A DNA stretch of 64,000 bases from Peterkaempfera podocarpi (GCF_042466665.1 NZ_CP162102.1:7316001-7380000), one strand, 5' to 3'; shown: positions 8,580 through 17,527, counted from the first letter of the stretch. The notes: generated by a model not told the origin, from the letters alone. Program-made: numbers and translations.

Positions 8580-10426
8580 TCAGTTCTCCGCACCCTGGTA
8601 GCCCTGGGCCTGCAGATCGAAGAGCCGCTGGTAGATCCCGCCCAGCAGCAGCAGGTCGTCGTGCGATCCCCGCTCGGCCACCTGTCCCTCCTCGAGGACG
8701 ACCAGCAGGTCGGCCTCCCGGATCGACCCCAGGCGATGGGAGATCAGCAGACTGGTGCGGCCGGCCCGGTGCGCGCGCAGGCTGCTGTGGATCTCGTGCT
8801 CGGCCTCGGCATCCAGGCCGGAGCTGGGCTCGTCCAGGATCAGCAGATCGTGCCCGTCCCGCAGCACCGCTCGGGCCAGCGCGAGCCGCTGCCACTGCCC
8901 GCCCGAGAGCACCACCCCGGCCTCGGCGTCCCCGCCCTCGTCGGGCCCGAAGAACATCCTGGTCAGCATGGTGCCGTAGCCCTGCGGGAGCGCGGCGACC
9001 GCCTCGTGTGCCCCGGCCCTGCGTGCCGCCGCTTCGATCCGCCCGGCATCGGTGGTCGGGGCGCCCCGGTGGTCCACATCGCCCAGGGCGATGTTCTCCG
9101 CGGCGGTCAGGTCGTACTCCATGTAGTCCTGGAAGACCGCGCCGATGCGTCGGCGCAGTTCGGCCGGGTCGAGGTCGCGCAGGTCCACGCCGTCCCAGAG
9201 GATCGCTCCGCGGGTGGGGTCGTAGAACCGGCACAGCAGCTTGACCACGGTGCTCTTGCCGGCACCGTTGCGGCCCACCAGCCCGACGGTGGCACCGAAC
9301 GGGACGGTGAAGCTGACGCCGCGCAGCGCCCAGGGGTGCTCGGGGGAGTAGCGGAACCAGACGTCGCGGAACTCCACACCGCGGCGCAGCGGTTCCGCGG
9401 CGGCGGGTTCGGTGGCGAGCGGCAGGTCGGGCCCGGCGCCGGTCACCGCGAGGTAGTGGTCGAAGGTCAGCAGGTGCTGGTGGCCGCCGTCACCTCATTC
9501 ACCAGGCCCGCGATCGCGGCCTGCACGCCCACCAGGGAGGTGGCCAGCAGGACGACGTCACCGGCGGTGAGGTGCCCGTCGTGCGCGGAGAGGACCGCCC
9601 AGACCAGGCCGGCCCCGGCGATCACGGCGGACAGCAGCCCGAGTCCGCTCTCGGTGCCGAGCTCCCGGCGGTCCAGGGCGCGCCGTTCGGCGTCGGTGGC
9701 ACGGCGCTCCGCGGTCATCCGCTCGCGGAAGTGGCGCCCCGCGCCGAAGAGCCGCAGCTCCTTGGCGGCTCTCACACTGGTCAGCAGCTGACGGTAGAAC
9801 AGCTCCCGCCGCTCCGCCGGGCCGATCCGCCAGAGCATGCCGGCGCGCTGCCTGGACAGCCGTAGCTCCGCGACCAGCGCGGGTAGGGCCGCGACCAGGA
9901 CCGCGACCGCCAGCAGCCCGTTGACCAGCAGCAGTGTGCCGAGGAATCCCAGCACCGTGATCAGACCCCGGCCGATCGACAGCGCGCCGGCGACCACGGC
10001 GCTCGGTGTGCTGCCCCCGGACTGGTAGGCCAGGCCCATGCGGTCCAGGAACTGCGGGTCCTCGAAGCGGGCCAGGCCGGTGAAGCCCTCCACGGCGGCG
10101 AAGAGCCGGTCCTGGGCGAGCCGCCCGGTGCGGCGCTCCAGCTCCTGGCGGAAGTACCGGGAGAGGTGGGGGAGCACGCTGGAGCACACCCCGGTGGCGG
10201 CCAGGCCCGCGGCGACCGCGACCAGCACCGCCCGGTCGGACGAGCGGTCCACGATCACATCGAGGGCGGTCCTGGTCAGCCAGGCCGCGGCCACGGGCAC
10301 GGCGGCCTCGACCAGCACCAGCGCGCTGTACACCAGGGTGTGCCGGCGGCCCGCCCGCCAGGCGAGGGAGACCGCGGCGGCCAGGGCGGCCGGAGTCGCC
10401 CTGGCCCGGCCCGACTGCGGTGACAC
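8580..10426 (-). pseudogene. ABC exporter (membrane + ATPase domains fused), interrupted by a one-base frameshift
   Basis: One exporter half-transporter of about 610 residues in two frames. The first frame (10426-9467) holds the six-helix membrane domain from MSPQSGRARATPAALAAAVS to VNEVTAATSTC. The second (to 8580) holds the ATPase with Walker A VGRNGAGKST, signature LSGGQWQRLALARA, Walker B LLILDEPSSGLD and the H-loop ISHRLGS. The linker HQHLLTFDHYLAV is encoded before the second frame's first start codon. Restoring one G in the GG near 9484 joins the frames as VTAGHQHLLTFDHY. I therefore read it as one gene with a deletion, probably a sequencing error. It has no C39 peptidase domain. It probably exports the cysteine-rich peptide at 12067-12249. 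Confidence 0.8.
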
Positions 10427-10435
10427 GGTGCCGGC

Positions 10436-10986
10436 CTAGGCGTGGGCGTGGGCGGAGGTGACGACCTGGTCCAGCCGCAGTCCGCTGGCCATGATCAGGC
10501 CGTCGGCCCCCATCAGGGCGAAGACCGGGAAGGCCTGGATCTTCAGCGCGGAACTCAATGCGCCGCCCAGCTCCTCGACCACCACCCGGGCCACCGGCTC
10601 CAGTTGCTCGCGCTGCGGCCCCGACTCGCCCTTCTCGTCGACGACCACCGCGAGGACCCGCTCGGACCCCCGGGGAAGCGCCGGGCCATCGCGACAAAGT
10701 CGGGCAGCGCCTCGTGGCAGGCCTCGCAGCCGGGGGAGAAGGCACCGATCAGGGTCGGCTCGGTGATCAGGTCCCGGGAGACATCCGATCCGTCGGTGGA
10801 CAGCGTCCGGAACGGCGCGGCGGACTCGCCCTCGGCGAGGACCGCCTTGCGGCCGGCCGCCGCATCGGCCTGGGCGGCGAGCTTGTCGGTGTGCTCGCGC
10901 AGCCGCCGGATCACTCCCACGGTCAGTGTGAGGTTGACCAGGCCGAGCACGGTCAGCAGGACGACGAGTGTGACGAGGTACGGCAT
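10436..10986 (-). pseudogene. Membrane-anchored thioredoxin-like (MauD/TlpA-type) protein, frameshifted
   Basis: The N-terminal segment MPYLVTLVVLLTVLGLVNLT is a membrane anchor. A redoxin fold follows with the CxxC motif in SPGCEACHEALPDF (about residue 87). After RRFPGG the frame is lost and continues one base off as SERVLAVVVDEKGESGPQ to the stop at 10436. Adding one G to the G5 run (plus-strand C5 at 10667-10671) restores one protein of about 183 residues. TlpA/MauD-type proteins handle disulfides outside the membrane. Directly upstream is a MauE-like gene, the same pairing that matures the disulfide-rich methylamine dehydrogenase small subunit. Confidence 0.75.
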
Positions 10987-11002
10987 GGTGCTCTCCAGGT
11001 CG

Positions 11003-11085
11003 GGCGACGGGACGGTCGGGCGGTGGCGACGGGACGGCCGGGCGACGGGACGGCCGGGCGATGGCGACGGACGGTCAGGCGATCG
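11003..11085. repeat. Degenerate GGGCGACGGGACGG repeats
   Basis: The 88-bp gap between the thioredoxin-like and MauE-like genes consists almost entirely of imperfect tandem copies of GGGCGACGGGACGGYC with insertions. It may be a simple-sequence expansion. No function is evident. Confidence 0.55.
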
Positions 11086-11596
11086 GGCGGAACAGGTCGA
11101 TGAAGTCGTCGGCGAAGGAGGCGAGCGCCGCCGCCACCGCGCCGACCGCGACGGCCGTCAGCACACCTGCCGGGTCACCGGGCACCTCTCGGCCTGCGGA
11201 GGCCGCCAGGCCCAGCGCGGCAGCGGTCAGCAGCAACAGGTTGCGGACGACCTGGCCGTAGCCGAGTTCCCGGCGTGAGGTGCCGAAGCAGGCGCAGGGG
11301 GCCCTCTCGTCACGCCGCAGCGCGGCCAGGACGGCGAGGGTGAAGCCGCCCAGCAGGGCGACCGCCAGTCCGCAGCCCACCGCGGCGGTCACGGGTACGG
11401 CGACCAGCAGGACCGCGGCGGCTTCCGCGCCCACCACGGCGGCCGCCGTGCCGGACACGGGCGCCCACCGCGGTGCCAGCCTGCGGGTGGCGGCCAGGAA
11501 CCCGGCGTACGCGGCCCTGCCGCGGAGCTTGCCGACGGCGGAGGCCAGGAACACCAGGGCCAGCAGACTGCGGCAGCCGACGGCGACGTAGTCCAT
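11075..11596 (-). CDS. MauE/DoxX-family redox-associated membrane protein
   Basis: A 173-residue protein with four hydrophobic segments. The opening MDYVAVGCRSLLALVFLASA and the central CACFGTSRRELGYGQVVRNL with its CxC pair are typical of the MauE family. In methylotrophs MauE works with MauD to form the six disulfides of the methylamine dehydrogenase small subunit. No amine dehydrogenase is present here, so the likely client is the eight-cysteine peptide upstream. ATG 11596 follows GAGGAG at a short distance. Confidence 0.82.
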   Translation of the reverse strand: MDYVAVGCRSLLALVFLASAVGKLRGRAAYAGFLAATRRLAPRWAPVSGTAAAVVGAEAAAVLLVAVPVTAAVGCGLAVALLGGFTLAVLAALRRDERAPCACFGTSRRELGYGQVVRNLLLLTAAALGLAASAGREVPGDPAGVLTAVAVGAVAAALASFADDFIDLFRPIA

Positions 11597-11618
11597 GGAA
11601 CTCCTCCTCGTCCACTTG

Positions 11619-12056
11619 CTACTGCATACGGCGGAGCACGACCCCGAGCAGGCTGCCCGCCGGGATGAATCCGCACTGCCGGGAGTCGAAGCTGGCCGCC
11701 GGGTTGTCGCCGAGGGCGATCAACTGGTCGGCGCCGACCCGGGGTTCGGCCACCGCTGCGGCGACCGACTCGGGCACCGGGTCACCGGGCAGGGCTGCGG
11801 CACGCTTGACCATCCAGCGCCGCTCGGGCGGCAGCGGTTGTCCGGTGCCGAGCCAGTCGGGGGTCTCGAAGACGACCACATCACCGATCCGGACCCGTGA
11901 CAGCCGGGTCCGGCGGACCAGCAGCCGGTCACCCGCGTGGAAGGCCGGCTCCATGCTGAGTCCGGAGACCACGACGACGGCGAGGCTCCGCCGAAGCATC
12001 GTCAGGACGGCCCCGGCTGCCAGCGCGAGACCGGCCGTCCACACGAGCGCAGTCAT
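11619..12056 (-). CDS. S26-family signal peptidase
   Basis: A 145-residue membrane-anchored serine protease. After one N-terminal membrane segment (MTALVWTAGLALAAGAVLTM) come the conserved boxes: catalytic serine in SGLSMEPAF, catalytic lysine in MVKRAAALPGD, and the C-terminal GDNPAASFDSRQCGFIP. It is shorter than housekeeping type I signal peptidases, so it is probably dedicated to this locus. The precursor gene ends 10 nt before it and contains an AQA sequence just before its first cysteine, a suitable A-x-A cleavage site. Pairing of enzyme and substrate is inference. Confidence 0.85.
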   Translation of the reverse strand: MTALVWTAGLALAAGAVLTMLRRSLAVVVVSGLSMEPAFHAGDRLLVRRTRLSRVRIGDVVVFETPDWLGTGQPLPPERRWMVKRAAALPGDPVPESVAAAVAEPRVGADQLIALGDNPAASFDSRQCGFIPAGSLLGVVLRRMQ

Positions 12057-12066
12057 ATGCGGCGGA

Positions 12067-12249
12067 TCAGCAGTTGACGATCCAGGAACCGCAGGTGCTG
12101 CCGGTGCCGCAGGAAGCACCCCAGCTGCAGCACTTGCGGACCAGGCAGCTGTTGCCCTCCAGCCAGCAGGGGCAGGCAGCCTGGGCGGAGTGCTTCGGGA
12201 CGAGGACCGACAGCAGCTTGTCGCCCAGCGATCCGATCTTGTTGATCAT
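12067..12249 (-). CDS. Cysteine-rich peptide precursor (8 Cys, 60 aa)
   Basis: A small gene with a strong ribosome site (AGAAGGGAAG, 6 nt before ATG 12249). The first 24 residues, MINKIGSLGDKLLSVLVPKH then SAQA, look like a leader. The remainder has cysteines at positions 26, 28, 35, 40, 41, 47, 53 and 60 and tryptophans at 29, 43 and 56; the last residue is Cys. That allows four disulfides. It is the first gene of a run with signal peptidase, MauE-like protein, thioredoxin-like protein and ABC exporter. No lanthipeptide, lasso or cyclodehydratase enzyme is nearby. I do not recognise a named family; a secreted disulfide-rich peptide, perhaps antimicrobial, is the best reading. Confidence 0.78.
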   Translation of the reverse strand: MINKIGSLGDKLLSVLVPKHSAQAACPCWLEGNSCLVRKCCSWGASCGTGSTCGSWIVNC

Positions 12250-12318
12250 CTCGAACTTCCCTTCTCGGTGCGTCCAAAGGGGACACCGCGGAACCTAGAA
12301 AGGAGCGGCACAATTTCC

Positions 12319-12333
12319 GTACGGCGGCCGTAC
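12319..12333. promoter_or_regulatory. Inverted repeat upstream of the peptide gene
   Basis: GTACGGCGGCCGTAC, six-base arms around CGG, centred 77 bp upstream of the peptide start. This is a plausible operator in the promoter region of the peptide cluster. Confidence 0.4.
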
Positions 12334-12568
12334 TTTCCCGATACATCTCCTTTCCGGAGTCGAATGCTCACGGTGCGTCCCGGCCGCTCGGCGGGCCGCA
12401 ACCCCGCCCTCCGCCGCCGGCCCTGCGCCGCCGCCGGCCCCGCCCTCCGCCGCCGGCCCCGCGCCGTCCGTGCCGCCCGGGAATGAATCGACCGGCAAAG
12501 TTGTATAAGCTTCAACTAGTTTCCGCGGGGCCACGGGATGAACGGCCCCCCGACCGTCAGGAGACGCC

Positions 12569-13330
12569 TTGTCCTCCCTCGTCGACGTCCGCCGCGCGGG
12601 CGGGCGCTTCCACACCCGCGCCGGCTGGCTGGACTCGCACCACTCGTTCTCCTTCGCGCGGCACTGGGACCCCGACAACACCCACTTCGGGCTGCTCCTG
12701 GTGTCCAACGACGATGTCGTCGCGCCCGGCACCGGATTCGAGACGCACCCGCACCGCGACATGGAGATCATCACCTGGGTGCTGGAGGGCAGCCTGGTCC
12801 ACCAGGACTCCACGGGGCACAACGGAGTGATCTACCCCGGCCTCGCCCAGCGGATGAGCGCCGGCGCGGGCATCCTGCACAGCGAGAAGAACGACTCCTG
12901 GACCCTCACCGGAGACCCCGAGCACCAGGTCCCCGTGCGGTTCATCCAGATGTGGACCATCCCCGACGAGGCGGGCATCCGCCCCGGCTACGAGCAGCTG
13001 GACATCAACGGCGAGCTCGACCGCGGCGGCTGGACCACCCTTGCCTCGGGCATGCCCAAGCATGCGGCGCAGCGCGCCATCGGCATCCGCCAGAAGCACG
13101 CCGCCCTGCATGTCGCGCGGGTGCGCCCCGGTGAGACCCTCGAGGTGGCCACCGCCCCCTTCGTCCATCTCTACGTCGCCCGGGGCCAGGTGGACCTGGA
13201 GGGCGCCGGCCTGCTGGCGCAGGGGGACGCGGCCCGCATCAGCCGGTCCGACGGCCGCCGGATGACCGCCGGGCCGGACGGCGCCGAGGTGCTCATGTGG
13301 GAGATGACCGCCACCGTGGCCCCCCGCTGA
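12569..13330 (+). CDS. Pirin family protein
   Basis: A bicupin of 253 residues. The N-terminal cupin carries the metal-binding ETHPHRDMEIITWVLEG, and the conserved VIYPGLAQRMSAGAGILHSE follows; the C-terminal cupin starts near GIRQKHAALHVARVRPGETL. This is the YhhW-like subgroup, some members of which have quercetinase activity; the actual substrate is unknown. TTG at 12569 is taken as the start because AGGAG lies 6 nt upstream and the protein then begins SSLVDVRRAGGRFHTR, close to family size. Confidence 0.85.
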   Translation: MSSLVDVRRAGGRFHTRAGWLDSHHSFSFARHWDPDNTHFGLLLVSNDDVVAPGTGFETHPHRDMEIITWVLEGSLVHQDSTGHNGVIYPGLAQRMSAGAGILHSEKNDSWTLTGDPEHQVPVRFIQMWTIPDEAGIRPGYEQLDINGELDRGGWTTLASGMPKHAAQRAIGIRQKHAALHVARVRPGETLEVATAPFVHLYVARGQVDLEGAGLLAQGDAARISRSDGRRMTAGPDGAEVLMWEMTATVAPR

Positions 13331-13358
13331 CCGCACCGCCGACGGCGCCCGTTCCCGG

Positions 13359-13395
13359 CCGGATCCCGTGTTCCCGCGTGGGGCGCGGGATCCGG
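13359..13395. terminator. Rho-independent-like hairpin after pirin gene
   Basis: The arms CCGGATCCCG and CGGGATCCGG pair perfectly (10 bp, extendable by two pairs). They sit 29 bp after the pirin stop codon. No U-tract is present, as is usual in high-GC actinomycetes. Confidence 0.6.
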
Positions 13396-13673
13396 CGTAC
13401 CCCGGTCGGCCCAGTGGGCGGCGGTGCCGGGTCCGCTGCGGGAAGCGGGCCTCTCGGGCGTCCGGACCGCCGGGGAAGCGCAGCGCCCCCGAGGCCGTGG
13501 CCTGCCGCAGGGCCCGGGCGACCGGCCGCCCGGCGGAGGCTCGCCCCCGCCGGGACGGGCGGACGGCGGGGACGCCCGGGCCTCACTCCTCGGGGTCGGC
13601 AACTTTTGATCGGGTATGCCCGGAGTTAGGTTGATTCGAGAGGTTCCGGGCGAGACGGTCAGGGGTGTCATCG

Positions 13674-15524
13674 ATGTGCGGTATAGCCGGCTGGGTGTCC
13701 TACCGACGCGACCTGCGGCAGGAGCGTGCCACCGCCCAGGCGATGACCGCCACCATGGCCTGTCGCGGGCCGGACGCGGAGGGGCTCTGGCTGGACAGCC
13801 ATGCCGCCATGGGGCACCGCCGTCTGGCGATCATCGACCTGCCCGGCGGCACCCAGCCCATGACCGAACGCACCCCCGACGGCGAGGTGGTGCTCGTCTA
13901 CTCCGGCGAGGTCTACAACTACGTCGAACTCCGCGACGAGCTGCGCCGCCGGGGTCACAGCTTCCGTACCGACAGTGACACCGAGGTGGTGCTGCGCGGC
14001 TACCTGGAGTGGGGCGACCAGCTGCCCGAGCGGCTCAACGGCATGTACGCCTTCGCCGTCTGGGACGGCCGGACCGAGCAGCTGGTGCTGATCCGCGACC
14101 GCATGGGCGTCAAACCGCTCTACTACTTCCCCACCGAGGACGGGGTGCTGTTCGGCTCCGAACCCAAGGCGATCCTGGCGAACCCCGGGACACCCCGCGA
14201 GGTGGACCTGGAAGGGCTGCGCGAGCTGTTCTCCATGGCCAAGACCCCGGGACACGCCGTCTGGTCCGGTATGCACGAGGTCGAGCCCGGCACCGTGGCG
14301 GCCTTCGACCGCGCCGGGATGCACACCCGCACCTACTGGCAGCTGCGGGCCGTCGAGCACACCGACAGCCTGGAGGACACGGTCGCCCGGGTGCGGGAGC
14401 TCCTGGAGGACATCATCTGCCGGCAGCTGGTCTCGGACGTGCCGCGTTGCATCCTGCTCTCCGGGGGCCTGGACTCCAGCGCGGTCACCGCACTCGCGGC
14501 CCGGCAGCTCCGGGGCAGGGAGACCGTACGCAGCTTCTCGGTGGACTTCGTCGGCCAGACCGAGCACTTCGTCCGGGACGAGCTGCGGGCCACCCCGGAC
14601 ACCCCGTTCGTCCACGACGTGGCGCGCCATGCCGAAACCGACCACCGGGACATCGTGCTGGACGCCAAGGAGCTGGCCGACCCTGCCGTGCGGGCAGCCG
14701 CCGTGAAGGCCAGGGATCTGCCGCTGGGCCTCGGCGACATGGACCAGTCGCTGCTGCTGCTCTTCCGGGCGATCCGCGAGCACTCCACCGTGGCACTGTC
14801 CGGCGAGTCGGCGGACGAGGTGTTCGGCGGCTACCCCTGGTTCCACGACCCCGCCGCACGGGACGCGGGAACCTTCCCCTGGATGACCAGCGTGCTGCGG
14901 CAGGGCATGAGCGGCACCGCGGTGCTGGACCCCGGGCTGACCCAGCTGCTGGACGTACCCGGCTACCTCGACCGGCGCTACCAGGAGGCCCTTGCCAGGG
15001 TGCCCCGCCTGGACGGGCAGGACGACCCGCTGGAGCGCCGGATGCGCGAGGTCTGCCATCTGCACCTCACCGGCTTCGTCCGGATCCTGCTCGACCGCAA
15101 GGACCGGATGAGCATGGCCACCGGGCTGGAGGTCAGGGTCCCCTTCTGCGACCACCGCCTGGTGGAGTACGTCTTCAACACCTCATGGGCGGCGAAGACC
15201 TTCGACGGCCGGGAGAAGAGCCTGCTGCGGCAGGCCGTACGGGACCTGCTGCCGACCTCCGTCCTCCAGCGGGTGAAGAGCCCGTACCCCTCCACCCAGG
15301 ACCCCGACTACGCCGGGGAGCTCCAGACGCAGATCAGGGAACTGCTCGCGGCCGGCCGCAGTCCCGCCCTGGACCTGCTCGACCGCGACCGGCTGCAGTC
15401 GATCGCGGACCGCGATGAGCACCTGGTCAGCACCGAGGAGCGCGCCGGTCTGGAGCGGGCCCTGGACCTGGCGGTCTGGTTCGAACTGGAACGGCCCGTG
15501 CTGAAACTCGATTCCGGAGGGTGA
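13674..15524 (+). CDS. asnB: Asparagine synthase (glutamine-hydrolysing), class B
   Basis: A 616-residue amidotransferase that makes asparagine from aspartate, ATP and glutamine. The N-terminal Ntn glutaminase begins MCGIAGWVS with the catalytic Cys2 and continues with RGPDAEGLW and YNYVELRDELR. The synthetase domain has the PP-loop LLSGGLDSSAV (about residue 265) and ALSGESADEVFGGY. ATG 13674 is required to expose Cys2; AGGGG lies about 8 nt upstream. Full family length. It is not flanked by biosynthetic genes, so a primary-metabolism role or an amidotransferase role on another carboxylate are both possible. Confidence 0.88.
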   Translation: MCGIAGWVSYRRDLRQERATAQAMTATMACRGPDAEGLWLDSHAAMGHRRLAIIDLPGGTQPMTERTPDGEVVLVYSGEVYNYVELRDELRRRGHSFRTDSDTEVVLRGYLEWGDQLPERLNGMYAFAVWDGRTEQLVLIRDRMGVKPLYYFPTEDGVLFGSEPKAILANPGTPREVDLEGLRELFSMAKTPGHAVWSGMHEVEPGTVAAFDRAGMHTRTYWQLRAVEHTDSLEDTVARVRELLEDIICRQLVSDVPRCILLSGGLDSSAVTALAARQLRGRETVRSFSVDFVGQTEHFVRDELRATPDTPFVHDVARHAETDHRDIVLDAKELADPAVRAAAVKARDLPLGLGDMDQSLLLLFRAIREHSTVALSGESADEVFGGYPWFHDPAARDAGTFPWMTSVLRQGMSGTAVLDPGLTQLLDVPGYLDRRYQEALARVPRLDGQDDPLERRMREVCHLHLTGFVRILLDRKDRMSMATGLEVRVPFCDHRLVEYVFNTSWAAKTFDGREKSLLRQAVRDLLPTSVLQRVKSPYPSTQDPDYAGELQTQIRELLAAGRSPALDLLDRDRLQSIADRDEHLVSTEERAGLERALDLAVWFELERPVLKLDSGG

Positions 15525-15628
15525 CCCGGCCGTCGCCGGACCGCAGCACCGGGACAGCACTCCCAGGACGACCGACGGACAGGCAACTACGCTGGTATCC
15601 AGTACGCACCGCGACCCCTGGAGGGGTC

Positions 15629-16465
15629 ATGACTCGACGCCGTCCCAGTGCGCCGGACAATGCCGAGGAGACCCTGCTCACTCTCGGCAGTCTGGTCGAC
15701 CAGGCACTTGAGCGGATCAAACTGCAGCGGGCAAGGGTCGACCTGGCCGTGGCCCTGCAGCGGCACATGCTCCCGCCCGAGCTGCCGGACCTGCCGGGCC
15801 TGCAGTTCGCCGCCCGCTATGTCCCCGCGCGCAACGGGCTGGAGGTGGGCGGCGACTGGTACGACGTCTTCCCCATGGCGGACGGCTCGATCGGGGTGGT
15901 GATCGGTGATGTGCAGGGCCATGACGTCGACGCGGTCGCGGTCATGGGACAGGTCCGTGCAGCGCTGCGCGCGGTCGCGGGCATCAGCGGGAACCCCGGC
16001 GAGGTGCTGTCCGGGGCCAATGACCTGCTGATCGCGCTGGGCTGCGGCCTCTTCGCGACCTGCACACTGCTCCGGGTCGGGACACCGGACGGTTCGCTGT
16101 CGGGCTCCCGGGCCGGGCATGTCCCGACCGTCTGGGCCACCCGGGACGGCAGCTCGGGGACCCTGCTGGGCGCCTGCGGGCCGCCGCTCGGCATCCTGCA
16201 CGGCGCGCAGTACCCCGTGATCCGCCGCCATATGGGTACCTCGGAGGAGGCCGTCCTGGTCCTGCTCACCGACGGGGTGGTGGAGGGGCCGCACTTCTCC
16301 CTGGACGAGGGGTTGGAGCGCGTTCGGCAGGTGGTGACCTCGGACCTGGACGCCGACCCCGAGACCATGGCCTCCCGGGTGATCAAGGTCGCTGATCTCA
16401 CCGGCCACACCGATGATGCCGCGGTCCTGGTCGTCCGCCGCCGTTGGTCGTCCGCGCCTGCATGA
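15629..16465 (+). CDS. SpoIIE-type PP2C serine phosphatase
   Basis: A single-domain phosphatase of 278 residues. A short N-terminal helical stretch (LGSLVDQALERIKLQRARVD) leads into the PP2C fold with QRHMLPPELPDLPG, VGGDWYDVFPM, VIGDVQGHDVDAVAVMGQVR and the C-terminal HTDDAAVLVV. All three metal-binding aspartate motifs are intact. Such proteins dephosphorylate anti-sigma antagonists. ATG 15629 has a strong GGAGGGG site. It is followed closely by the MASE1 membrane gene, so the two may be coexpressed. Confidence 0.87.
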   Translation: MTRRRPSAPDNAEETLLTLGSLVDQALERIKLQRARVDLAVALQRHMLPPELPDLPGLQFAARYVPARNGLEVGGDWYDVFPMADGSIGVVIGDVQGHDVDAVAVMGQVRAALRAVAGISGNPGEVLSGANDLLIALGCGLFATCTLLRVGTPDGSLSGSRAGHVPTVWATRDGSSGTLLGACGPPLGILHGAQYPVIRRHMGTSEEAVLVLLTDGVVEGPHFSLDEGLERVRQVVTSDLDADPETMASRVIKVADLTGHTDDAAVLVVRRRWSSAPA

Positions 16466-16495
16466 CCGCCGCCGGGGACCTGCGGCGGCACTGCT

Positions 16496-17527
16496 GTGGA
16501 GGAGGAACCGTGCACGGCCGAACACCCCAAGCGCCTCCCGGGCCGGGCCGGCATGCCGCGCCATGAGGGGCTCCGCCACCAGGGCCTGGTGCTGCTCGGG
16601 ATCCTCGCGCTGGCCGGCGCCTACTACGGCTGCGCCAGAGCGGGACTGGTGCTGCACATCGTCGAGAACCAGGTGACGCCGTACTGGCCCCCGACCGGCC
16701 TCGCCGTTGCGGCGCTGCTGCTGTTCGGCCTGCGCCTGTGGCCGGGGATCACCCTGGCGGCGTTCCTGGTCAATCTGCCGCTCGGCCCCTCGCCGCCCGC
16801 CGTCCTGGCGATCGCGGTGGGCAACACCCTGGCTCCGGTGTGCGCCTGCCTGGTGCTGACGCGCACCGGGTTCAGTCCCGAACTGGGGCATCTGCGGGAC
16901 GTCCTCAAGCTGGTCTTCATCGGAGCCCTCGGCGGCATGGTGATCAGTGCGACCGTGGGCAGCGTCGCCCTGATGGCGGCCGGGGCGGTGCCCGGGAATG
17001 AGTTCTGGCCCACCTGGGCGGTGTGGTGGACGGGCGATGCGATGGGCGTCCTGGTCTTCGCCCCGGCCTTTCTGCTCCTTCCCCGGTTTCGGTCGCTCCG
17101 CGGGGTGGGGGTGCGTCGATGGGTGGAGCTGGTGGGGCTGCTGACGGCGACCGTGCTGGTCGCGCTGGTCGCGGCGACCAGTCCGAGCGGCATGCTCTTT
17201 CTGACCTTCCCCTTCCTGGTCTGGGCCGCGGTCCGGTTCCAGCTGGCGGGGGCGGTGCCCTGTGTGCTGCTGGCGTCCAGCATCACGGTCGTCCTGGCGG
17301 TGCAGCGGCACGGCCGCTTCGGCTGGCACAGCCTGTTCCTGGACATGGTCACCCTTCAGGCGTTCAACGGGTCGATCGCCCTGACCGCGCTGCTGCTCTC
17401 CGCGGTCGTCACCGAACGCAACCGGGCCTATGCGGAGATCCGACGGGCCTGCACCCAGCTGGCCGCGGCCGTTGCCGAGCCTGCGGCCGACAGTGATGCC
17501 CGTCCGCGCTCCGCGGACCAGCCGTGA
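16496..17527 (+). CDS. MASE1-domain integral membrane protein
   Basis: About 340 residues with eight or more hydrophobic segments. The MASE1 sensory module is seen from VTPYWPPTGLAVAALLLFGL through LAAFLVNLPLG and WWTGDAMGVLVFAPAFLLL. After the last membrane segment a short cytoplasmic tail (AYAEIRRACTQLAAAVAEP) ends without the kinase or GGDEF domain usually attached to MASE1. It may signal to the adjacent phosphatase. GTG 16496 is the longest sensible start; ATG 16553 is an alternative. Confidence 0.75.
   Translation: MEEEPCTAEHPKRLPGRAGMPRHEGLRHQGLVLLGILALAGAYYGCARAGLVLHIVENQVTPYWPPTGLAVAALLLFGLRLWPGITLAAFLVNLPLGPSPPAVLAIAVGNTLAPVCACLVLTRTGFSPELGHLRDVLKLVFIGALGGMVISATVGSVALMAAGAVPGNEFWPTWAVWWTGDAMGVLVFAPAFLLLPRFRSLRGVGVRRWVELVGLLTATVLVALVAATSPSGMLFLTFPFLVWAAVRFQLAGAVPCVLLASSITVVLAVQRHGRFGWHSLFLDMVTLQAFNGSIALTALLLSAVVTERNRAYAEIRRACTQLAAAVAEPAADSDARPRSADQP

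Noticed and set aside
9440..9490. Programmed ribosomal frameshifting in the ABC exporter
   Set aside because: There is no slippery heptamer or following pseudoknot that I can see, and four other genes in the window show the same one-base loss.
8580..12249. Lanthipeptide, lasso or thiopeptide cluster
   Set aside because: No LanB/C/M, lasso B/C or YcaO-type gene is present; only redox, protease and export genes surround the precursor.
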